The notes under the pieces are model-generated. The model did not search any database. It saw nothing but the letters and a program-made list of their open reading frames with translations, and was not told where the DNA came from. A stretch of DNA of 64,000 bases from the NCBI GenBank assembly GCA_963728295.1, contig CAVSKB010000013.1, forward strand, positions 119,406-183,405, given 5' to 3'. The position numbers were made by a program, and so were the translations under genes. Positions within the stretch are counted from its first letter, which is position 1. Each line of letters opens with the position of its first letter. Origin of the DNA: DATJKD01 sp963728295 (GTDB taxonomy: Bacteria; Pseudomonadota; Gammaproteobacteria; Steroidobacterales; Steroidobacteraceae). Below are positions 35,603-43,847 of this stretch, piece by piece.

Positions 35603-35899
35603 CTAGGGTTCGCCCGGTGCGAACGCGTGAATCGACATCGCATGGATATCGGTTGCCATCAAGTCCTGAACAGCGTCGTAAACCGCGCGGTGACGGTCGA
35701 GTTTGCTCATGCCGGCGAACGCCGTTGCAACGATCACCACCGTAAAGTGACCACGTCCGTCGCGGACACCCGGATGCCCCTCATGGCGGTGACTGTCGTC
35801 GACAACGTCGAGTCGCGTCGGCTGGAACGCGGCCTGCAGGCGGTCGCGAATCCGGTCTACGCGCGGTGTGACGACCGTGTCGCCTCGATCGGGCTCCAT
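35603..35899 (-). CDS. bolA: BolA family protein
   Basis: 98 residues with the class II KH-like BolA fold. The C-terminal half GHFTVVIVATAFAGMSKLDR then HRAVYDAVQDLM is the family signature, with the conserved His (HFTV) and RHR-like segment that in BolA-glutaredoxin pairs bind a 2Fe-2S cluster. ALSIHAFAP-type ending (MSIHAFAPGEP). It lies 13 bases after yciB on the same strand, a common gammaproteobacterial pairing. The exact paralogue type (BolA versus IbaG) is not settled, but the length and the DSHRHEGHPG segment favour BolA. Confidence 0.9.
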   Translation of the reverse strand: MEPDRGDTVVTPRVDRIRDRLQAAFQPTRLDVVDDSHRHEGHPGVRDGRGHFTVVIVATAFAGMSKLDRHRAVYDAVQDLMATDIHAMSIHAFAPGEP

Positions 35900-35911
35900 G
35901 GCAGTTTCGCC

Positions 35912-36457
35912 TCAGTTTGTGCCGGGTCCCGGTGCTTCCGCGCGGCGGGCCAGCCAAAGGCCCTGCAGTACCACGAACAGAAGCGTCAGGCCTAGCAAGC
36001 CGAAAAGTTTGAACTTGACCCATGTGGCTTCGGCGAAGTTGTAAGCGACGTACAGGTTCGCGGCTGCGCAAAACAGAAAGAAGCCGACCCACATCAGATT
36101 AAGGCGACGCCAGTCGGCGACGTCGAGTTGCACATTCTCGCCAATCATTCGCTGCACTATCGTCGGCCCGCGCATGAAATGGCTGGCGCCGAAGGCGGCC
36201 GCCAGCAGCAGGTTGACGATTGTCGGTTTCCACTTGATGAAGTTGGGGTCGTGCAGCCACAAGGTCAGGCCGCCGAACACGAGTACGAGGGCGGCCGAGA
36301 TGAGCAGCATCGGGCTCACCTTGCGATGGCGGATGAAGCTCACCGCGGTCTGAATGAGCACCGCGACGATCAACACCGCCGTCGCAACGTAAATGCCCGC
36401 CACCAGATACGCGACGAAGAAGGCCAGTACGGGAAGAAAGTCGAACAGTAGTTGCAT
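35912..36457 (-). CDS. yciB: Septation protein A / inner-membrane-spanning protein YciB
   Basis: 181 residues with five membrane helices (LFDFLPVLAFFVAYLVAGIY, ATAVLIVAVLIQTAVSFI, MLLISAALVLVFGGLTLWLH, IVNLLLAAAFGASHF, FKLFGLLGLTLLFVVLQGLW) and the conserved NFIKWKPTIVN and WRRLNLMWVGFFLFCAAANL. E. coli YciB takes part in cell-envelope synthesis and septation and interacts with elongation and division proteins. First gene of the yciB-bolA pair, divergent from the Sua5-type gene. Confidence 0.94.
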   Translation of the reverse strand: MQLLFDFLPVLAFFVAYLVAGIYVATAVLIVAVLIQTAVSFIRHRKVSPMLLISAALVLVFGGLTLWLHDPNFIKWKPTIVNLLLAAAFGASHFMRGPTIVQRMIGENVQLDVADWRRLNLMWVGFFLFCAAANLYVAYNFAEATWVKFKLFGLLGLTLLFVVLQGLWLARRAEAPGPGTN

Positions 36458-36548
36458 CGGACAGGGCGGGTGCCGTCACGGCGAGGCGGAAGCGGGGCGC
36501 GTATGATAGCCAAGTCGCCCGGCCGGCCCAACGACGGGCGCACTCTCG

Positions 36549-37169
36549 ATGGCGTTCCTGCTCTCGATCCACCCGCTGAACCCCCAGCCGCGCCTTGCGC
36601 GCCAGGCCATCGGAGCGCTCCGCGACGGCAGCGTCGTCGCCTATCCGACCGATTCCTGCTACGCGCTTGGGTGCCTGATCGGCGACAAGGAGGCGATGGA
36701 GCGGATCCGGCGCATACGGCAGGCGGACCGCAACCACAACTTCACGCTGGTTTGTCGTGATCTGTCGGAGATCGCGCGATACGCGCGCGTCGATAATAGC
36801 CAGTACCGCACGCTGCGCGCGTTCACGCCAGGACCGTATACCTTCATCCTCGCTGCCACCCGCGAAGTGCCGAAACGACTGCAGAATCCGAAGCGGCGCA
36901 CGATTGGCATCCGCGTTCCGGACAACGCGATCGTGCGTATTCTCCTCGCGGAGCTCGGTGAGCCGATCATGAGTTCGACTCTGCTGCTCCCGGGCGCGGA
37001 CCTTCCAATGTCCGATCCGCAGGAGATCAAGCAGCGGCTCGAGCACGAGGTGGACCTGGTGATCGATGGCGGGCCGGGCGGGCTCGAGCCGAGCAGCGTG
37101 ATCGATCTCTCCGGGCTGGGTCCGCTGGTCATCCGCCGCGGCAAGGGCGACGTGGGTCCTTTCGAATAG
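36549..37169 (+). CDS. Sua5/YciO/YrdC family protein (YciO type)
   Basis: 206 residues of the YrdC-like fold: QAIGALRDGSVVAYPTDSCY, ALGCLIGDKEAMERI, RTLRAFTPGPYTFILAATRE, KRRTIGIRVPDN and STLLLPGADLPM. The order and length match the YciO subgroup rather than TsaC or Sua5, which make threonylcarbamoyl-AMP for tRNA t6A. YciO members were long unassigned and show weak activity of that kind, so the exact role is open. The ATG at 36549 is divergent from yciB. TrpS and scpAB follow on the same strand, a common gammaproteobacterial order. Confidence 0.88.
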   Translation: MAFLLSIHPLNPQPRLARQAIGALRDGSVVAYPTDSCYALGCLIGDKEAMERIRRIRQADRNHNFTLVCRDLSEIARYARVDNSQYRTLRAFTPGPYTFILAATREVPKRLQNPKRRTIGIRVPDNAIVRILLAELGEPIMSSTLLLPGADLPMSDPQEIKQRLEHEVDLVIDGGPGGLEPSSVIDLSGLGPLVIRRGKGDVGPFE

Positions 37170-37184
37170 CGGATTGCGGCTGCG

Positions 37185-37190
37185 TATAAT
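37185..37190 (+). promoter_or_regulatory. Candidate -10 element TATAAT upstream of trpS
   Basis: A perfect TATAAT lies in the 139-bp gap between the YciO-type gene and trpS, about 118 bases before the trpS start. The best -35 candidate at 18-bp spacing, TTCGAA (37161-37166), matches only half of the consensus. It could drive trpS-scpA-scpB-rluB. Confidence 0.45.
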
Positions 37191-37308
37191 CCGCGGCTTC
37201 CAGTGCTGCGCGCGTATCTCGCGGACACCTTCATCGGCCGTGAGATGTTATCTGTAACTATTTGAACAATCAGGCTATCAAGGCATCGACAATGCGCAGG
37301 GCCAGCTT

Positions 37309-38526
37309 TTGAGCTCGACCGCAATCACGCCGCGCCGTGTCCTCTCCGGGATGCGCCCGACGGGCAGCCTGCACCTCGGCAATTACCACGGTGCGCTCAA
37401 GAACTGGATAGAGCTCCAGTACGAGTACGACTGTTACTTTTTCATCGCCGACTACCACGCGTTGACGACGGGCTACGAGGATCCGTCTGGATTGCAGAAG
37501 AATGCGTGGACGATCGTGGTCGACTGGCTCGCCGCCGGACTCAACCCTGCGGTCGCGACGCTTTTCATACAGTCGCGCGTTCCGGAACACGCCGAGCTGC
37601 ACTTGCTGCTATCGATGATCACGCCGCTCAGCTGGCTCGAGCGCGTGCCGACTTACAAGGATCAGCAGGAGCAACTCAAGGAACATGATCTCGCGACGTA
37701 CGGATTTCTGGGGTACCCGTTGCTGCAGAGCGCGGACATCCTGCTGTACCGGCCGATGTACATACCGGTCGGCGAAGACCAGGTCGCGCACGTCGAAATC
37801 ACACGTGAGATCGCCCGCCGGTTCAACTTCATCTACGGCCGCGAGCCGGATTTTGAGAAGAAGGCGGAGCGCGCCGTCAAGAACCTCGGCGCGCGCAACG
37901 CCAATCTGTATCGGGAGCTTCGGCGCCGATACCAGGAAGAGGGCGCGGCAGATGCCCTGGACCGTGCCCACGCGCTGCTTGATGGCAACTCCCGGCTCAC
38001 GGTTGCGGACCGCGAGCGGCTGCTTGGCTATCTCGAGGGCACCGGCCGATCGATACTTGCGGAGCCCGAGGCGCTCCTGACGGCCTCGCCGAAGGTGCCG
38101 GGACTCGACGGCCGCAAGATGTCGAAGTCCTACGACAACACCATCGGGCTGCGTGAGGATCCCGATTCGATTACCGCCAAGCTCAAGGCCATGCAGACCG
38201 ATCCCGCTCGCGTTCGCCGCACCGATCCCGGCGATCCGGAAAAATGTCCGGTGTGGGATCTGCATAAGCTCTACTCGAGCGCGGAAACGCAGGCCTGGGT
38301 GCAGAATGGCTGCCGCACGGCCGGTATTGGTTGCCTCGACTGCAAGAAGCCCCTCATCGAGCGGGTGGTCGAGGAAGTCACCGCGATGCGGCAACGCGCG
38401 CAGGAGTTCGAGGACAGTCCGGATCTGGTGCGCGGCATCATCGCCGAGGGCTGCGAGAAGGCGCGAAGCGTCGCGAGCCAGACGCTCGATGACGTGAAGC
38501 AGGCGATGGGACTCGCGTATCGTTGA
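37309..38526 (+). CDS. trpS: Tryptophan--tRNA ligase
   Basis: An intact 405-residue class I synthetase that charges tRNA(Trp). The HIGH motif is LHLGNYHGALK in GMRPTGSLHLGNYHG; KMSKS is GLDGRKMSKSYDNTIG; YPLLQSADILLYRPMYIPVG is the dimer and substrate region. It is longer than E. coli TrpS because of an insert of about 60 residues before KMSKS (LYRELRRRYQEEGAADALDR onward), a form seen in Xanthomonas-type bacteria. The start is TTG at 37309, since the only upstream ATG (37292) is in another frame and stops at once. First gene of the trpS-scpA-scpB-rluB run. Confidence 0.96.
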   Translation: MSSTAITPRRVLSGMRPTGSLHLGNYHGALKNWIELQYEYDCYFFIADYHALTTGYEDPSGLQKNAWTIVVDWLAAGLNPAVATLFIQSRVPEHAELHLLLSMITPLSWLERVPTYKDQQEQLKEHDLATYGFLGYPLLQSADILLYRPMYIPVGEDQVAHVEITREIARRFNFIYGREPDFEKKAERAVKNLGARNANLYRELRRRYQEEGAADALDRAHALLDGNSRLTVADRERLLGYLEGTGRSILAEPEALLTASPKVPGLDGRKMSKSYDNTIGLREDPDSITAKLKAMQTDPARVRRTDPGDPEKCPVWDLHKLYSSAETQAWVQNGCRTAGIGCLDCKKPLIERVVEEVTAMRQRAQEFEDSPDLVRGIIAEGCEKARSVASQTLDDVKQAMGLAYR

Positions 38527-38534
38527 GGTCACGC

Positions 38535-39458
38535 ATGAACAAGCCTGATCTGAAGCTGGTCGAAGGTGGTGCGGGCGTCTCCCGCGTCGACCCGCATCGC
38601 GAACCCTCGCCGGAGCAGGCGGAGATGCCGTTTGCGATGGTCGATGGCGAGGCGCTCACGCAGCTGCCGCACGACCTGTACATCCCGCCCGACGCACTGC
38701 AGGTCTTCCTCGAGGCATTCGAAGGGCCGCTCGACCTGTTGCTCTACCTGATCCGCCGTCAGAATCTCGACATCCTCGACATCCCGATCGCGGAAATCAC
38801 ACGACAGTATCTGCAGTACATCGACCTGATGCAGGAACTGCAGCTGGAGCTGGCCGGCGAATACCTGCTGATGGCCGCGACCCTTGCGGAAATAAAATCA
38901 AGGATGCTGCTTCCGCGTCCGCACGGCGACACCGCGGACGAGGAAGACGATCCGCGCGCGGAGCTCATTCGCCGCCTGCAGGAGTACGAGCGCTTCAAAC
39001 GCGCGGCCGCGGACCTCGACGAGCTGCACCGGGTCGAGCGCGATGTGTTCCCGGCGTCCGCGGAGCTGATCGAGCGGCGCGTCGTGAAACTGCTGCCGAG
39101 CGTGACGATGCAGGAGATGCTCGTCGCGCTGAAGGACGTGATGGCCCGTGCCGAGATGTTCGCGCACCTTCACGTCCAGCGGGAACAGCTATCGGTTCGG
39201 CAGCGGATGTCGGAGGTCCTGGACGCGCTACGGACGCAGGCCTTCGTCGAGTTCACACACCTGTTTCGTCCGTCGGAAGGGCGTATGGGCGTGGCCGTGA
39301 CCTTCACCGCCATTCTCGAGCTGTTGCGGGAAGGCCTGATCGAGATCGTGCAGTCCGATGCCTATGGCCCCATCCATGTCCGGGCCGGAGCGCCGCGGCA
39401 CATCACTCTCGTCATCGACAACGATCGCAGCGACCAAGGCAACGAGATCGAGCCATGA
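38535..39458 (+). CDS. scpA: Segregation and condensation protein A
   Basis: About 307 residues; the kleisin subunit of the SMC-ScpAB condensin. The N-terminal SMC-binding region is FLEAFEGPLDLLLYLIRRQN then LDILDIPIAEITRQYLQYID, and LAGEYLLMAATLAEIKSRML is the family signature. The C-terminal winged helix includes FTAILELLREGLIEIVQSD. An extra N-terminal extension of about 60 residues is common in gammaproteobacteria. The ATG at 38535 has GAGGT six bases upstream. It overlaps scpB by four bases (ATGA). No SMC gene is in the window. Confidence 0.95.
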   Translation: MNKPDLKLVEGGAGVSRVDPHREPSPEQAEMPFAMVDGEALTQLPHDLYIPPDALQVFLEAFEGPLDLLLYLIRRQNLDILDIPIAEITRQYLQYIDLMQELQLELAGEYLLMAATLAEIKSRMLLPRPHGDTADEEDDPRAELIRRLQEYERFKRAAADLDELHRVERDVFPASAELIERRVVKLLPSVTMQEMLVALKDVMARAEMFAHLHVQREQLSVRQRMSEVLDALRTQAFVEFTHLFRPSEGRMGVAVTFTAILELLREGLIEIVQSDAYGPIHVRAGAPRHITLVIDNDRSDQGNEIEP

Positions 39459-40186
39459 GCGAACACGCCCTCACCAACGTGCTGGAAGCGATTCTGATGG
39501 CGGCCGGCCGGCCGTTGTCGATCGTACAGATCGCTGAGCTGTTCGAGGATTCGCAGCGTCCCGAGGAAGGCGACCTGCGCGATGCGCTCACGGACCTCGC
39601 GCGCCGCTACGAGGGTCGTGGGGTCGAGCTTGCAGAAGTCGCGAGCGGCTGGCGAATACAGGTGCGCCCCGTGCATTCGGCGATCGTGTCGCGGCTGTGG
39701 CAGGAGCGACCGACACGCTACTCACGCGCGCTGCTGGAAACGCTGGCATTGGTCGCGTATCGCCAGCCAATTACGCGCGGCGAGATCGAGGCGATCCGTG
39801 GCGTAACCGTGGCTTCGACGATCATGCGGACGCTGTTCGAACGCAACTGGATCCGTGTCGTGGGTCACCGCGAGGTACCTGGACGACCCGAACTGCTCGG
39901 TACCACGCGCGAGTTCCTCGACTACTTCGGGTTGCGCAAACTGGATGACTTGCCGACCCTGGCTGAGCTGCGCGACCTGGAGGACCTCTCCGTTCAGCTC
40001 GAGCTTGAGCAGGGAGGCATCGACGCACGCTCGGCACTCCCTGCGGCAGTGATCGGCGGATCTGGGCCGGTCTCGGACGACGGGTCGGACGATGAAATCT
40101 CCGTCGAGGACGAGGAGGGCGAGCACGCATCGGATGCGAATGCTCCGACGCTGGTAGCCGGCGCGACATCATCGATCGACGGCTGA
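39455..40186 (+). CDS. scpB: Segregation and condensation protein B
   Basis: 243 residues with two winged-helix domains: NVLEAILMAAGRPLSIVQIA, ELAEVASGWRIQVRPVHSAI, YSRALLETLALVAYRQPITR and GEIEAIRGVTVASTIMRTLF, then RPELLGTTREFLDYFGLRKL DDLPTL. These are standard ScpB blocks. A low-complexity acidic tail of about 50 residues follows. With ScpA and SMC it compacts and segregates the chromosome. Translation is coupled to scpA. Confidence 0.95.
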   Translation: MSEHALTNVLEAILMAAGRPLSIVQIAELFEDSQRPEEGDLRDALTDLARRYEGRGVELAEVASGWRIQVRPVHSAIVSRLWQERPTRYSRALLETLALVAYRQPITRGEIEAIRGVTVASTIMRTLFERNWIRVVGHREVPGRPELLGTTREFLDYFGLRKLDDLPTLAELRDLEDLSVQLELEQGGIDARSALPAAVIGGSGPVSDDGSDDEISVEDEEGEHASDANAPTLVAGATSSIDG

Positions 40187-40190
40187 AGGC

Positions 40191-41002
40191 TTGGAAGAAC
40201 GACTGCACAAGGCGCTCGCCCAGCACGGTCTGGGATCGCGCCGGCAGGTCGAGGAATGGATACGGGCCGGGCGGATCCTGGTGAACGGCCGCCCCGCGAC
40301 GATCGGCCAGCGAATCCGCGGATCTGATCGCATCGTTGTAGACGGGCGCGATGTGACAAGCCGCGTCGGCGCCGCGCAGCGCCTGCGAGTTGTCGTCTAT
40401 CACAAGCCGGGGGAGAGCTTCAGCGCGGCCGCGCCGGCGACGATCGCTCGACGGTGGACGCCCGGCTGCCGAGCCTGCACTCAGGCCGATGGCTTCCAAT
40501 CAACACTGTCGGGTTCGCCGAAGACGGGTTGCTGCTGCTCACGAACGATGGGGCGCTTGCAGCTGCGGCCGGGCGTCGCGGGCGCGACCTGCCAGTCGAG
40601 TATCGCGTGCGCGTGCTGCGTCCCCGCGAGGGCGCGGAGTGGCCGTCCATTCCGCGCGCAATCGAGGCTGACGGGCAGCGTGCGGAGTTCGTGGCCGTGG
40701 AAAGGGTTGATGCGCCGGGCTCCAACGTCTGGTTTCGCGTCGTGTCGTCGAGGGCCGTCCCGCGTGGGGCGGTGCGTGCGCTTTTCGATGCCGCGGGACT
40801 CAAGGTGAGCCGGGTTCTCCTGACGCGGTGGGGTGCGATCGGTTTGCCGCGCGATCTGCCGCGCGGCCGCTCCCGTGAGCTCGCGGGGCCGGAGCTGAAG
40901 TTTCTGCTCGAGCTGGCCGGCCGCAATCAACCCAAAAGCCGTTCGCGCACACCGGGCACCAAGGTCAGGCGCTCGCCTGGCCGTCGAAGCGGCGCCCGGT
41001 GA
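40191..41002 (+). CDS. rluB: RluB/RsuA-family pseudouridine synthase homologue, altered active site (one frame break)
   Basis: About 270 residues. The N-terminal S4 domain (EERLHKALAQHGLGSRRQVE, EWIRAGRILVNGRPATIGQR) is in one frame from a TTG at 40191. A break near 40432 leads to the catalytic domain: STVDARLPSLHSGRW, GLLLLTNDGALA, EYRVRVLRP and VSSRAVPRGAVRALFDAAGL. In this family the catalytic Asp lies in GRLD, seven residues after the Trp of RW. Here the equivalent residues read NTVG, so the Asp is Gly, with spacing to GLLLLTNDG unchanged. RluB normally modifies U2605 of 23S rRNA; this copy may be inactive. Position after scpAB is the usual rluB position. Its 3' end overlaps the convergent SDR gene by 38 bases. 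Confidence 0.82.
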
Positions 41003-41711
41003 CGCCGCGCGACTCTGGTCCCAGCAGGTATAGATACGGCGCGAGCACGTCTTCGGGTGCAGGGATCGTGGCGGGATCCTCACCCGGATATGCGAGGGCG
41101 CGCAGCGGCGTGCGCACTTTGCCAGGGTTCACGCTGTTGACGCGGATATTCGTCGTCGTGCTCGTTTCGTCGGCGAGCACCTGCATGAGCCCCTCGGTGC
41201 CGAATTTCGATGCGGCATAGGCGCCCCAGTAGGCGCGCCCGCGCACGGAAACGCTGCTTCCGGTGAATACGACCGACGCGTCCGGCGACAAGCGCAGCAG
41301 CGGCAGCACGGTGCGGGTGAGGATGAAGGGAGCGTTCAGGTTGACGTGCATCACCCGCATCCAGGTCGGCACGTCGTAGTGCTCGATCGGCGCACGCTCA
41401 CCGAGCTGCGCTGCGAGATGCGCGAGGCCGTCCAGGCGGCCGAACGAAGTGTGCAACGCCTCCGCTATCGCGGTGTACTGCTCGGCGGCTGCGCGCTCGA
41501 AATCCAGTGGCGCAATCGACGGGCGGGGCGAGCCCGCAGCCAGGATCGCATCGTGTACCGACTCCAGCTTGCGCACACTGCGCCCGCATAGCACCACCTG
41601 CGCACCCATGGCCGCCGCCGCTATCGACAACGCGCGGCCGACGCCCGAGCTTGCGCCTGTCACCAGGATGACGCGGCCTGAGAGCGCGGGCGTGATCGGT
41701 GGGCCGCTCAC
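40965..41711 (-). CDS. YciK-type short-chain dehydrogenase/reductase
   Basis: About 248 residues. The cofactor loop is LVTGASSGVGRALS with NADP-type CGRS following; the NNAG-like motif is AHLAAQLG; catalytic residues are Ser in FTGSSVSVRGRAYWG and the YxxxK of WGAYAASKFGTEGLM. VNSVNPGKVRTPLRAL is typical of the YciK group. Substrate unknown. A GTG at 41711 is chosen because it overlaps the stop of the preceding gene (GTGA), the usual coupling. An upstream ATG at 41750 would overlap that gene by 43 bases. It converges on rluB. Confidence 0.87.
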   Translation of the reverse strand: MSGPPITPALSGRVILVTGASSGVGRALSIAAAAMGAQVVLCGRSVRKLESVHDAILAAGSPRPSIAPLDFERAAAEQYTAIAEALHTSFGRLDGLAHLAAQLGERAPIEHYDVPTWMRVMHVNLNAPFILTRTVLPLLRLSPDASVVFTGSSVSVRGRAYWGAYAASKFGTEGLMQVLADETSTTTNIRVNSVNPGKVRTPLRALAYPGEDPATIPAPEDVLAPYLYLLGPESRGVTGRRFDGQASA

Positions 41712-42562
41712 GAGCGATGACTCGCGACCGCGGCGCGCCAGGCCGTCCAAAGGCGCGTGATTGGCGGCAGGTCGGCGCGAACCGTGGGATCCGCTCCGTC
41801 CCGGCGAATGCGCGCGAGCAGCCGCCGATGCAGGGCGGCGAGCACGATACCGTGCGCCTGGCGGCTGCGTTGACGCGCGTCCAGCAGGGCTGGCAGGGAC
41901 TCGAGCTCACCCGCGAGTCGTGCCTGCCAGCCGACGAGCAGCGACGCGAGTGCGGGATCCTCGGGATGATCGGGCACGCTGCGCGGATCGAGTCCCGCTC
42001 CTGTAAGCGCGCTCATCGGCACGTACAGGAGGCCTCGCCGCAGGTCGAGGCCAAAGTCGCGCAGCATCTCGGCCTGGCGCACCGCGGCGCCCAGCCGCTG
42101 CGCGAATCGGCGCTCCGCCTCGTCGGGTTCCGAGGGTGCGGCAAGTGCGCCCGCGATCGCTTCCTGCAGGGCTCCGGCGCCCTGCACGCAATACGCTTCG
42201 AGCTCGGCCCAGTCGGCGTAGGTATTGCGGGCGAGATCGAGCGCGGCCGCCCGGATAAGCCCGCGCAGCCGTGCGAGATCCGCGGGTCTCTGCTCCATGG
42301 CCGACGCGAGCGCCATGGTGACGGGGTGCCTCGGTCGGCCGTCGGAGAGCAGGGTCAACTCGTCGTCCCACCACTGCAGGCGGATGTGGGCGATGTCGTG
42401 GCTCGCGCCGATCGTGTCGCGCAGCTCGGCCTCGAACGCATAGAAGGCGTGCAGCAACGGTCGCACGGGAGTCTCGGCAAACAGCACTGCGAAATAGCGC
42501 ATCGAGCCGGGCGGCGTGCCGCGCCGGTGTGATGCTGCGAGCTCCTGCGGGCCGTCAGTCAT
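41708..42562 (-). CDS. Squalene/phytoene synthase-family protein with degenerate first Asp motif
   Basis: An intact 284-residue all-alpha protein of the squalene/phytoene synthase superfamily: MRYFAVLFAETPVRPLLHAF, IRLQWWDDELTLLSDGRPRH, RNTYADWAELEAYCVQGAGA, AEMLRDFGLDLRRGLLYVPM. True synthases have two Asp-rich motifs. The second is partly present (RDFGLDLRRG), but the first is replaced by RDTIGASHDIAH. The layout matches the NDUFAF6-like branch, whose mitochondrial member helps complex I assembly without known prenyl synthase activity. No carotenoid or hopanoid genes are nearby. It overlaps the SDR gene by four bases and rmuC by eight, in one minus-strand transcript with ubiG. Confidence 0.82.
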   Translation of the reverse strand: MTDGPQELAASHRRGTPPGSMRYFAVLFAETPVRPLLHAFYAFEAELRDTIGASHDIAHIRLQWWDDELTLLSDGRPRHPVTMALASAMEQRPADLARLRGLIRAAALDLARNTYADWAELEAYCVQGAGALQEAIAGALAAPSEPDEAERRFAQRLGAAVRQAEMLRDFGLDLRRGLLYVPMSALTGAGLDPRSVPDHPEDPALASLLVGWQARLAGELESLPALLDARQRSRQAHGIVLAALHRRLLARIRRDGADPTVRADLPPITRLWTAWRAAVASHRS

Positions 42563-43847
42563 CGCCCGCGCCGCCGTTCCCGTCCGCGAGGCGGGGTTCG
42601 CGGGCCAGCTTTTCCACGGGCGCGATCTCCTCGATCTCGCGTCCGGGTCTCAGCCCGAGCTCGGTGAACTTGCGCGCGCCCGGCAGCACCTGACGCTCGA
42701 GCGACCCCACGGCACTGTTGTATGCGTCGACGCTCTGCCCCAACGTCCGCCCTACGCGCGCAAGGTGCGCACTGAAGGTTGCAAGTCGCCTGTAGAGTTC
42801 CTCGGCCAGTTCACGGATCCGAACCGCGTTATCGGCGAGCACGTTCTGGCGCCACCCATAGGCGACGGCTTTGAGCAGCGCGACGAAACTGGTAGGCGTG
42901 GCGATGATCACGTCCTGCCGGATCGCGTCTTCGAGCAGGCTGGGGATCTCGGCCACCGCGGCGGTAAGGAACTGGTCTCCGGGGATGAACAGCACGACGA
43001 AATCCGGGCTGCGCTCGAATTGCGCCCAGTACGCTTTGCTCGAGAGCTGCCTCACCCGCTCGACGACGGCCTGTGCGTGACGTCGGACCGCGATCGCACG
43101 CTCTTCCTCGGTGCCGGCTTCGATGGCCGACAGATAGGCATCGAGCGGGGTCTTCACGTCGACGACGAGCTGGCGGCCGTCGGGCATGTTCACGATCATG
43201 TCCGGTCGCAGCGAGCGCTCCTCGCCGGCGACGTGCACCTGCTCGGCGAAGTCGCAATGTTCGACCATCCCGGCGAGCTCGGCGAGGCGGCGCAGGGTCA
43301 TTTCGCCCCATCTGCCGCGAACCTCCGGCCGGCGCAGCGCCGTCACCAGATTGCGCGTCTCGCGCTGTAACGCGGCTTGCCCGAGCACGACGCCTTCTAT
43401 GGAGCTGCGCAGCGCGCCGAAGCTCTCGGCGCGCTCCTTCTCGATGCGCGTGATCTGCTCGTGCGTCTTCTGCAACGCGTCCCGAACGGGTGCGAGCATA
43501 CCCTCCACGGACTTCTCCCGGTCCGTGAGGTTGCGCAGCGCGAGTTGCTGCTGCTGGCCGAGCATTTCGCGGGCAATCTGCAGGAAGAGCTCGCTGTTGC
43601 TCCGCAGCGCGTCGCCCGCGACCGAATCGAAGCCCGATCGCAGCCGCTCGAGCGCCAGGTCCAGCGCCTGCGCCCGCTCGCGCGCTATGTCGTCGGACGA
43701 GGCAAGCTCGGCGCGAGCGGCGGCGAGGTCTACTTCCAGTGCGTGCGTCCGTCGCCGACCGATCAGCCAGCCGACGAGCAGCGCGATCGCGATCGACAGC
43801 GCCAGCACCAGCGCCAGCACCCCGGGCGAGGTCGAAAGCGACTGCAT
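42555..43847 (-). CDS. rmuC: DNA recombination protein RmuC
   Basis: About 430 residues. An N-terminal membrane helix (GVLALVLALSIAIALLVGWL), a long coiled coil (residues about 35-150), then the restriction-nuclease-like core: EVRGRWGEMTLRRLAELAGM, DMIVNMPDGRQLVVDVKTPL DAYL with the catalytic-type Asp and Lys, FIPGDQFLTAA and DVIIATPTSFVALLKAVAYG. RmuC limits recombination between inverted repeats, probably by cutting DNA. The ATG at 43847 overlaps the ubiG stop (TGATG). Upstream in-frame codons to 43994 belong to the ubiG region. Confidence 0.93.
   Translation of the reverse strand: MQSLSTSPGVLALVLALSIAIALLVGWLIGRRRTHALEVDLAAARAELASSDDIARERAQALDLALERLRSGFDSVAGDALRSNSELFLQIAREMLGQQQQLALRNLTDREKSVEGMLAPVRDALQKTHEQITRIEKERAESFGALRSSIEGVVLGQAALQRETRNLVTALRRPEVRGRWGEMTLRRLAELAGMVEHCDFAEQVHVAGEERSLRPDMIVNMPDGRQLVVDVKTPLDAYLSAIEAGTEEERAIAVRRHAQAVVERVRQLSSKAYWAQFERSPDFVVLFIPGDQFLTAAVAEIPSLLEDAIRQDVIIATPTSFVALLKAVAYGWRQNVLADNAVRIRELAEELYRRLATFSAHLARVGRTLGQSVDAYNSAVGSLERQVLPGARKFTELGLRPGREIEEIAPVEKLAREPRLADGNGGAGDD

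Noticed and set aside
37292..37311. ATG at 37292 as the trpS start
   Set aside because: It is out of frame with trpS and reaches a stop after a few codons; the TTG at 37309 is in frame.
41708..42562. Carotenoid or hopanoid biosynthesis locus
   Set aside because: The first Asp-rich motif is missing and no desaturase, cyclase or HpnC/HpnE-like gene is adjacent.
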